From the NCBI GenBank assembly GCA_903934285.1, contig CAIZNN010000049.1, positions 1 to 39,527 on the forward strand: a stretch of 39,527 nucleotides of DNA, read 5' to 3'. This document shows, one piece after another, positions 33,528 through 39,527 of this stretch. This DNA comes from Akkermansiaceae bacterium (GTDB lineage Bacteria; Verrucomicrobiota; Verrucomicrobiia; Verrucomicrobiales; Akkermansiaceae). The position numbers were made by a program, and so were the translations under genes. Every line of letters begins with the position of its first letter. The first letter of the stretch is position 1. The notes beneath the pieces are model-generated. The model did not search any database. It worked only from the letters and a program-made list of their open reading frames with translations, and had not been told where the DNA came from.

Positions 33528-35585
33528 TCAGGCGGCGCCGGGATGCGGGTCGGTCTCGCTGCGCTGTTGGATGAGCGGGCGCAGGGCGCGATGCAAAGTC
33601 GTTAGATCGGGGTCTGCGGCGAGCACCGCGTCGGCGAGGGTGCGGGCCTCGTGGAGCAGCGGGGTGTCGGCCAGGAAATCGGTGAAGCGCAGGTCGGAGA
33701 GGCCGCTCTGGGCGGTGCCTAACACATCGCCCGGACCGCGCAGGCGCAGGTCGGCCTCGGCGATTTCGAAGCCATCGGACGTCTGCTCGAGGATCTGGAG
33801 TTTTTCGAGGCCGTCGGGGTTTTTGCCATCGGTGAGGAGGATGCACCAGCCCTTGTGGCCGCCGCGGCCGATGCGGCCGCGGAGTTGGTGGAGCTGTGCC
33901 AAGCCGAAGCGCTCGGCGTGATGCAGGATCATGACGCTGGCATTGGCCACATCCACGCCCACCTCGATGACGGTGGTGGCCACCAGCGCGGCGATCTCAC
34001 CGGCGCGGAAGCGGCGCATCACGTCCTCCTTTTCCTCGGGCTTGAGCCTGCCGTGGAGCAGGCCGACCTGGCAGCCGGCGAGGCGTTTCTGCCATTTGGC
34101 ATAGGCCTCGATGGCGGACTCGGCGTTGAGGGTTTCGCTCTCGTCGACGAGCGGATAGACGAGGTATGCCTGGCGGCCCTCACCGATCTGTTGTTTGACG
34201 AACTTGGTGACGTCGGTCTGCTTGGGGGCGATGCGCACGGCGGTGACGATCTTGCCGCGGCCGGGCGGCTTCTCATCTAACAACGACACGTCGAGATCGC
34301 CGTAGATCGTCATGGTCAGGGTGCGCGGGATCGGGGTGGCGGTCATGACCAACACATCGGGCACCAGGCCCTGGCTGATGAGGGCGGCGCGCTGGGCGAC
34401 GCCGAACTTGTGTTGCTCATCGATGACGACCAAGCCGAGGTCGCGGAAGGCGACGGAGTCATAGAGCAAGGCATGGGTGCCGATGATGATCTGCGGTTCG
34501 CCGGACAGCGGCAGGTGGGTTGATTCGTCGCGGTTGGCGGTGCGCAGGGCGATGCGCAGGTCCAACGGTTCGAGCCAGCGGCGGAAGGTGAGGAAATGTT
34601 GTTCGGCGAGGATCTGGGTGGGCGCCATGAGGGCGGCCTGGCAGCCGGAGTCGATAGCCAGCAACATGGCGGCCATGGCCACGAAGGTTTTGCCGGAGCC
34701 CACATCGCCTTGCAACAAGCGGTGCATCGGCTGCGGTTCGCGCATGTCGGCCACCAACTCCTTGATGGAGCGCTTCTGCGCATTGGTTAGATCAAATGGC
34801 AGGCTGGCGTAAAACCGCTTGAGCAAAGTGGTGCGGGTACCCAGCACGCGGCCCGGGCGTTCGTGATAGCGGGCGCGGCGCCACACCACATTGAGTTGCA
34901 GCGCGAAGAATTCCTCGCGCGCGAAACGGCGGCGGGCGGCCGCGGCCTGCGCGATGGCAGCGGGGAAATGCACCTCGCACAGTGCCTGATGGCGGGGCGT
35001 GGCGGGAGCGAGGTCGCGGATGGATGCCAGTGTGGCCGGATCGGTGCGCTGCAATAACAGATGGATGATTTCGCGCAGGCGGCGCTGTGCCAGACCGGAT
35101 AGATTCTTGTAGATGGGAACGATGCGCTCGATATGGATCGAGGCCCCGGCCTCATCATCCTCGCGCAGGATCTCAAACTCCGGGTGGTCGATCACGAGGC
35201 GTCCGTTAGAGTCCTTGACCTTGCCGTAGAGGATGACTTCGTGGCCGGTGGCCAGCAGCTTGTGAATGAACGGCATGTTATACCAGCGACAGGTGACTTT
35301 GCCGCTGCCGAAGACGCCGCCGGACCCGTCCATCACGATCGCCTCGTAGAATCTGCGGCCGTGCCCGAAGCCGCGCAGCGCGGCATCGATGACCGTGCCG
35401 CGCAAGCACACCGGCAGCGGCGAGGGCTGGTTGGGAAAGGCATCGAAGCGCCGCCGGTCCTCGTAGCGGCGCGGCAGGTGCTCGAGCACCGCCCCCGGCG
35501 TGGTCAGCCCGGCAGCGGCCAGCGCGGCGACGTCCTTGGGCGGCAGGAGCGAAAGCGAGGCCAAGGCGTCGTGGGCGGAGATCAC
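33528..35585 (-). CDS. recG: ATP-dependent DNA helicase RecG
   Basis: The protein is 685 aa, the usual length. An N-terminal wedge/OB domain comes first (about residues 55-140, with HLPRRYEDRR). The helicase core has GDVGSGKT (Walker A, 293-300), VVIDEQHKFG (DEQH box, 389-392), TATPIPRTL (415-423), VATTVIEVGVDV and QLRGRIGRGGHKGWC. The protein remodels stalled forks and Holliday junctions. It is transcribed as a single gene on the minus strand. RecG identification is firm. Confidence 0.97.
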   Translation of the reverse strand: MISAHDALASLSLLPPKDVAALAAAGLTTPGAVLEHLPRRYEDRRRFDAFPNQPSPLPVCLRGTVIDAALRGFGHGRRFYEAIVMDGSGGVFGSGKVTCRWYNMPFIHKLLATGHEVILYGKVKDSNGRLVIDHPEFEILREDDEAGASIHIERIVPIYKNLSGLAQRRLREIIHLLLQRTDPATLASIRDLAPATPRHQALCEVHFPAAIAQAAAARRRFAREEFFALQLNVVWRRARYHERPGRVLGTRTTLLKRFYASLPFDLTNAQKRSIKELVADMREPQPMHRLLQGDVGSGKTFVAMAAMLLAIDSGCQAALMAPTQILAEQHFLTFRRWLEPLDLRIALRTANRDESTHLPLSGEPQIIIGTHALLYDSVAFRDLGLVVIDEQHKFGVAQRAALISQGLVPDVLVMTATPIPRTLTMTIYGDLDVSLLDEKPPGRGKIVTAVRIAPKQTDVTKFVKQQIGEGRQAYLVYPLVDESETLNAESAIEAYAKWQKRLAGCQVGLLHGRLKPEEKEDVMRRFRAGEIAALVATTVIEVGVDVANASVMILHHAERFGLAQLHQLRGRIGRGGHKGWCILLTDGKNPDGLEKLQILEQTSDGFEIAEADLRLRGPGDVLGTAQSGLSDLRFTDFLADTPLLHEARTLADAVLAADPDLTTLHRALRPLIQQRSETDPHPGAA

Positions 35586-35644
35586 GCGCCGAGAGTGCGG
35601 CGCTTATCCCACATTTTCAAGCCAGCAATCCCGCCGTGAGCCAC

Positions 35645-35822
35645 GCCGGGCAAGATGCCCGATACGGTTTACTTAGCACTCTTGGTGTTTTGAGTCGAGG
35701 CTCCGGGCAAGATGCCCGGGCCACCGTGGCGCGGGCATCCTGCCCGCCGCCTTTTCATGTCTCGTCCCTGCATCGCCTTAAGTAAACCGTATTGGGCAAG
35801 ATGCCCGGGCCACGGTGGCGCG
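35645..35822. repeat. Nested palindrome (GGGCAGGATGCCC family, copy 3)
   Basis: The outer arms include ATACGGTTTACTTA (35662-35675) and TAAGTAAACCGTAT (35779-35792), perfect 14-base inverted repeats, each flanked by GGGCAAGATGCCC. The interior (about 35690-35770), read on the minus strand, matches the core of 13145-13297, including AAGGCGGCGGGCAGGATGCC and a GAGAC end. The outer arms differ from those at 13145-13297, so the core moves independently. Confidence 0.8.
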
Positions 35823-35825
35823 CAT

Positions 35826-35887
35826 GGAGCGGCACTTGCCAAGTGCCGTGTCATTTAGCGACGGGACTTTGGCAAGTCCCGTTCCAT
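35826..35887. repeat. REP-like double-hairpin repeat, single unit
   Basis: CGGCACTT-GCC-AAGTGCCG (35830-35848, loop one base shorter than in other copies) and CGGGACTTTGGCAAGTCCCG (35862-35881) form two perfect stems. The unit lies 17 bases after the DUF971 stop and abuts the nested palindrome. Confidence 0.85.
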
Positions 35888-35903
35888 GCCCCCGCAGGGC
35901 CGC

Positions 35904-36206
35904 TCACAGTCCGGCCAGTCGGCGCAGATAGGGAAACGTGTAGATGCCATAGGCATGGCCGTCGCCCCAATGCAACTGGATGGCATAGCCGCCGACGACT
36001 TCGAATTTCACCAACTCAAACGCCTTGGGGCCGTGCTCGACGACGGGGCGGACGACGCGGCCGAGGGCATCCGGCTCGCCCTGACAGGCGGCACAGGGAC
36101 AGGCGCGGCGCAGCAGTGGCAATGCGAGGTAGAGTTCGGTGCCATCGGCAAATGCGAGGGCGAGTTCGTTGGCGATGACGGCGGCGTTGGCAAGGGATTG
36201 GGGCAT
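35904..36206 (-). CDS. DUF971 (GBBH-like N-terminal domain) protein
   Basis: The protein is 100 aa, starting MPQSLANAAV. ALPLLRRACPCAACQGEPD with Cys36, 38 and 41 is the zinc-binding signature of the gamma-butyrobetaine hydroxylase N-terminal/DUF971 family. FELVKFEVVGGYAIQLHWGD followed by YGIYTFPYLRRL is the conserved C-terminal half. Stand-alone DUF971 proteins are often encoded near iron-sulfur or Mrp/ApbC genes, but their role is unsettled. Here it stands between recG and the YggS gene with no obvious partner. Confidence 0.88.
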   Translation of the reverse strand: MPQSLANAAVIANELALAFADGTELYLALPLLRRACPCAACQGEPDALGRVVRPVVEHGPKAFELVKFEVVGGYAIQLHWGDGHAYGIYTFPYLRRLAGL

Positions 36207-36405
36207 GGTGATTGGAATGGCGCCTGATGGGTCGGGAGGACGGGCCTCACAATGTTAGACTGGCAAAATGAAACACTGAGGGCAGGCACTGATGTTAAGA
36301 CGTCTTGCAGTGATGGCAGTGGCCATCAGTGTTGCAGTGGTGTTCTTCGCCCTGATAGATGAGAGGTCCTTCCTGGCTTGGGTCTTGAAGTCGTGGGTCT
36401 GTTTT
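36207..36405. other. Short intergenic stretch with hairpins
   Basis: Between the YggS stop and the DUF971 gene lies TGATGG-CAGTGG-CCATCA and a palindrome AAGACGTCTT, followed by a CAAGAC-family arm (36376-36401). These may help end transcription of the minus-strand YggS operon. Short frames here have no recognisable product. Confidence 0.45.
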
Positions 36406-37113
36406 CTATCCGAGTTCGCCATCGACCCGGTAGGCGCGCTCGCCGAAGATCGCCGAGCCGACGCGGACGTGGGTGGCGCCTTCCTCGATGGCCACTTCAA
36501 AATCGTCGCTCATGCCCATGCTCAGGGCCGGCAGGCACACCGAGAACTCTTGCTCGAGGGAATCGCGCAAGTCGCGCAATCCAGCAAACCAGGGGCGGGC
36601 GGCTTGCGGGTCCGGCGCGGCGGGAGGGATGGTCATGAGGCCGACAATATCGAGGCGTTGCAGGCGCAGGAGCGCCGCCATCTCGGCGCGCAAGACCGCC
36701 GGATCGAAGCCGCCCTTGGCGGCTTCGGCCGCGACGTTGACCTGCAGAAAGACTTTGGGGAAGAGCCCGAGTTCGGCGGCGAGTTCAGCGGCGTAGGCGG
36801 CGAGGCGCAATGAATCGATGGCGTGAATGGCTTCAAATGCCGGCAGCAGTTTGCGGACTTTGTTGTGCTGGACGCGGCCGATGAAATGCCAGCGCAGGGC
36901 ACCGGGCAGGGCGGCGATTTTAGCGGCGGCTTCTTGCTGCCGGCTTTCGCCGAAGAGCATCTGCCCGGCCTCGTAGGCTTCGCGGATGAATTCGGGCGCG
37001 ACCCCTTTGGAGACGGCGAGCAACTCCACGGCATCCGCGGCACGGCCCGCCCGCCCACATGCGGCGTGCATCCGCTCGCGTACCGCCAGAAGGTTGGCCG
37101 CTACTCCAGCCAT
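36406..37113 (-). CDS. yggS: YggS/PROSC-type PLP-binding protein
   Basis: The protein is 235 aa. LLAVSKGV with Lys36 is the PLP site, and FGESRQQEAAAK, WHFIGRVQHNKVRKLL, GLMTIPP and LSMGMSDDFEVAIEEGATHV with VRVGSAIFGER are family hallmarks. It binds pyridoxal phosphate in the cytosol and helps maintain vitamin B6 and amino-acid balance. The usual HIGxLQxNK reads HFIGRVQHNK here. The ATG shares one base with the stop of the upstream protease gene (TGATG), indicating translational coupling. Confidence 0.92.
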   Translation of the reverse strand: MAGVAANLLAVRERMHAACGRAGRAADAVELLAVSKGVAPEFIREAYEAGQMLFGESRQQEAAAKIAALPGALRWHFIGRVQHNKVRKLLPAFEAIHAIDSLRLAAYAAELAAELGLFPKVFLQVNVAAEAAKGGFDPAVLRAEMAALLRLQRLDIVGLMTIPPAAPDPQAARPWFAGLRDLRDSLEQEFSVCLPALSMGMSDDFEVAIEEGATHVRVGSAIFGERAYRVDGELG

Positions 37114-39371
37114 CAGTCTTGTGCAGGGAGGGTCTTGGCCGCGCCAGCCAAGCGGGCGTTTTCGGTCAGATCGGTCAGCCCCTTGAGCAGCATGAGCGAT
37201 TCGCGTTTCACCGGGTCGAGACCCGAGGGCCACTTCGGGGAGTCGTCCAGATCGGCGGCTTCATCCTTGGCGCGGCGCATGTATTCGGCATTCTCCGCCG
37301 CCGGGTCGTATTCGTGCATGGCCGCGCCTTGGTTGAGATCATCGAGGCTGAGCTTGTGGAAACGGAAGTTTTGCTTGTCCTCGGCGGACATCTTGGCAAA
37401 GCGGGTGCGCCGCTCGAGGTTGCGTTCGCGCCTGATGGCGTCGGCCTCGGCGAGTTCGCGCTGGCGGGTCGCCTTATTGAGGGAGACCTTGTTTTCCTTG
37501 ATGCGTTCCTTGTTCTTCATCACATCCTCGATGACATAGGCGAAGTCCTTGGAGGCGTTGACCCGCTCCTGGCTCCAGGCCTGGAGGCGGGGAATGAACA
37601 GGGCGCCCGGGTCCAGCGGTTTGAAACCCGGCGCCGGGCTGATCCGGTCGTGGGGCATCGCGTTATCCAAGAACGACTCGCCGATTTCCAAGCCGTCTAA
37701 CAAACTAGGCAGCACCACTTGCGGCACCACCCCATCCATCTGGGTCGACGACCCCGACGGCCGATAGAATTTTTGGATGGTGAGTTTCAGGTAGCCGGCG
37801 CGTTCGCGGGATGCGAAAAACGGCATCATTTCGGCGATGGGCATCGGTTGTTGGACGGTGCCCTTGCCGAAGGTGGACGACTCGCCAACCACGATGACGC
37901 GATTGACGTCCTGCAGCGCGCCGGCCAAAATCTCGCTGGCCGAGGCACTGCTCTTGTCGGTCATGACCACCATCGGGCCTTCGTAGAACGGCTTGCGGTT
38001 TTCGGATTCCTTGACCTGAACCCGGCCGCGGTTGTCTTTGACTTGGACGACCGGGCCGCGGTCGATGAAAAACCCGGTCATGCGCCGCACCTCATCCAGC
38101 GAGCCGCCGCCATTGTTGCGCAAATCCAGAATCAGGCCGTCGATTTTCTCCTCGATGAGGCGCAGCAGGATGCGTTCGACATCGACCGAGCAACTGACTT
38201 TGCCCTCATCGAAATCGGCGTAAAACGACGGCAGGGTGATCACGCCGAGGCGCCGGGACGGGCCTTTGTCGGATTTGATTTCGATGACTTGGCCGGAGGC
38301 TTGCTCATCCTTGAGTTCCACCTTGTCGCGCTCGATGACATAGATTTTGGTTTCGCCGGGTGGGGCGCCGGCGGGTTCGACTTTCAAACCCACGGCGGAG
38401 CCGACCTTGCCGCGGATGAGATCAACGACCTTGTCGATTTTCATGAACATGATGTCGATCATGTCGGCCGGCTTGCCGGTGTTGAGTGAATCCACCGCGA
38501 CGATGCGGTCGTTGAGGCGGAGGTTGCCCTTGCGATCGGCCGGACCGCCCACCACGATGCCCATGATCTTGGTGGCGCCGTCTTCCTCGGGCTGCAACAG
38601 CGCGCCGATGCCGACCAGCTCGTTTTTCATCCCGTCCTTGAAGCGCGCCATTTCGCGGAAACTCATGTAATCGGTATGCGGATCATAGGTGGTGGCCACC
38701 GCACTGAGAAAATAATTGGCGATGTCCTCCGCATCGACGTCCTTGACGCTGTTGAGGAAGCGGCGGTATCGCAGGGCGATTTTGTCCTTCGGGTCGCGGT
38801 CGTCCTTGTTAGGATCGGGTTTGCCTTGTTCCTTGGCGAGTTTGGTGAGCAGTTCGCGGCGCAGGGTTTCACCTAACACGGCCTCCTTGACCTGCAAGCG
38901 CCACAGCCCGGCAGCTTGCGCCTCATCCTTCGGCCACGCAGCCTCCTTGCGGGTGCGGGCGACGGACTCCTCCGCCGCAAAATCAAACCCCGGCTCCTTG
39001 AGCAGTTGCTCGGTGAGCGCCACGCGGGCCTCGACCCGCTTCAAAAAGGTGTTGTAGATCTCGGTGGCCGGCGCCAGGGAGCGTTTTTCCAACAGCATGG
39101 TGTGCAGCACGTTGCCATAGCGCGCGCGGAAGCCATCGACATCGGCCTGGGTGAAGTACAGGCGCTGGTTATCCAGATCGCGGAGGAAACTATCAAGAAA
39201 GCGCTGGCTGAGTTCCTTGTCAAAGGGCACGCGCGAGAAATGATTGTTCTGCAGCGTGATGGCCATTTGCTTGCCGACCTCATTGAAGTCGGCTTGCTGG
39301 GCACAAGCGGTGCATGACGCCGCGGCCACGGCGACGGCGGTGGCCACTCTACCAAACGGGATGCTGATCAT
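37113..39371 (-). CDS. prc: Carboxy-terminal processing protease (Prc/Tsp, S41 family)
   Basis: The protein is 752 aa. Residues 1-24 form a signal peptide (MISIPFGRVATAVAVAAAS). An N-terminal helical domain runs to ~235, and a PDZ domain lies near 240-335 (GIGALLQPEEDG, VGGPADRKGNLRLNDRIVAV). The S41 protease core follows, with LDLRNNGGGSLDEV, the catalytic Ser475 in DKSSASASEI and Lys503 in FGKGTVQ. The C-terminal ~200 residues match the Tsp-specific extension (SFLDNAMPHDRISPAPGFKP). It degrades periplasmic proteins from their C-termini. The next gene (yggS) is coupled by one base. Its promoter should lie in 39372-39527. Confidence 0.93.
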   Translation of the reverse strand: MISIPFGRVATAVAVAAASCTACAQQADFNEVGKQMAITLQNNHFSRVPFDKELSQRFLDSFLRDLDNQRLYFTQADVDGFRARYGNVLHTMLLEKRSLAPATEIYNTFLKRVEARVALTEQLLKEPGFDFAAEESVARTRKEAAWPKDEAQAAGLWRLQVKEAVLGETLRRELLTKLAKEQGKPDPNKDDRDPKDKIALRYRRFLNSVKDVDAEDIANYFLSAVATTYDPHTDYMSFREMARFKDGMKNELVGIGALLQPEEDGATKIMGIVVGGPADRKGNLRLNDRIVAVDSLNTGKPADMIDIMFMKIDKVVDLIRGKVGSAVGLKVEPAGAPPGETKIYVIERDKVELKDEQASGQVIEIKSDKGPSRRLGVITLPSFYADFDEGKVSCSVDVERILLRLIEEKIDGLILDLRNNGGGSLDEVRRMTGFFIDRGPVVQVKDNRGRVQVKESENRKPFYEGPMVVMTDKSSASASEILAGALQDVNRVIVVGESSTFGKGTVQQPMPIAEMMPFFASRERAGYLKLTIQKFYRPSGSSTQMDGVVPQVVLPSLLDGLEIGESFLDNAMPHDRISPAPGFKPLDPGALFIPRLQAWSQERVNASKDFAYVIEDVMKNKERIKENKVSLNKATRQRELAEADAIRRERNLERRTRFAKMSAEDKQNFRFHKLSLDDLNQGAAMHEYDPAAENAEYMRRAKDEAADLDDSPKWPSGLDPVKRESLMLLKGLTDLTENARLAGAAKTLPAQD

Positions 39372-39527
39372 GGATAGGGTTGCGGGAAAAATTGGTTCTT
39401 CGGCACAATTCGTGTTGATTTTGAGTATGTGAAGGTGTGTTCGTATGGTCACCGTCTAGCGGCATCCTCGCACCGGTCAAGCGGGCGGACGGCATAAAGT
39501 TCGAGTCGTGGGGGTATGCGGAGGTTC
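39372..39527. other. Upstream region of the protease gene, cut by the window edge
   Basis: This AT-richer stretch should hold the promoter of the protease-yggS operon, on the minus strand. I see no clear -10/-35 pair and no further gene. Confidence 0.4.

Larger units (their letters stand above)
35586..35903. other. Gene-free stretch made of three repeat units
   Basis: The gap between recG and the DUF971 gene is almost entirely repeat: the nested palindrome 35645-35822 and the REP-like unit 35826-35887 adjoin. No gene was found. Confidence 0.65.

Noticed and set aside
36292..36813. Plus-strand frame starting MLRRLAVMAVAISVAVVFFA
   Set aside because: The signal-like start comes from intergenic repeat sequence and the rest is antisense to yggS.

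Overview
The window looks like a chromosomal segment of a high-GC Verrucomicrobiota bacterium. Four things point that way. It has several Tat-exported Gfo/Idh/MocA oxidoreductases and a DUF6807 gene. A TGTTC-N4-GAACA palindrome, matching the LexA box I recall for Verrucomicrobia, sits in front of recA. Genes of bacterial-microcompartment type are present. The intergenic DNA is crowded with hairpin-forming repeats. Most starts lack a clear Shine-Dalgarno sequence. No rRNA, tRNA, insertion sequence or CRISPR array was recognised.

Layout. 1-359: 5' part of an Rpn-type nuclease, followed by a repeat-filled gap. 853-13 kb: a carbohydrate-catabolic region. One minus-strand operon (isomerase/epimerase, DUF6807 protein, Gfo/Idh enzyme, lipase-like hydrolase) diverges from an AraC-family regulator. 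A second minus-strand operon carries four more Tat-exported Gfo/Idh enzymes, a discoidin-like lipoprotein and a DoxX-like membrane protein with a cysteine-rich N-terminus. 13.3-15.6 kb: a GYF-domain membrane protein and glutamate dehydrogenase. 15.8-19.1 kb: an unusual glycoside hydrolase-glycosyltransferase fusion, then queA. 19.1-22.6 kb: an alpha/beta hydrolase facing away from a TonB-ExbB-ExbD operon. 23.0-25.3 kb: alr and recA. 25.4-27.3 kb: a two-gene PduS-PduT microcompartment cassette. 27.4-33.2 kb: a three-gene minus-strand operon for secreted proteins: a Calx-beta/calcium-loop protein, a 1081-aa protein whose C-terminal half resembles Tc-toxin A subunits, and a tail-collar protein. 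33.5-39.4 kb: recG, a DUF971 protein, a YggS-type PLP protein and a Prc/Tsp protease.

How the genes fit together. The 0.8-13 kb region is best read as a regulated pathway that oxidises and isomerises sugars, with much of the oxidation possibly in the periplasm because the Gfo/Idh enzymes have twin-arginine leaders. The AraC protein is the likely regulator; a palindrome lies in its divergent promoter and a decamer is shared with the region upstream of the second operon. TonB-ExbB-ExbD could energise outer-membrane uptake. PduS-PduT suggests electron transfer across a microcompartment shell whose other parts lie elsewhere.

Beyond genes, three sequence-level patterns stand out. The short word GTTAG/CTAAC (often TTGTTAG) is strongly over-represented on both strands, including in coding sequence and at stop codons. 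A REP-like family of paired hairpins has compensatory stem changes. A second family of nested palindromes surrounds a GGGCAGGATGCCC core.
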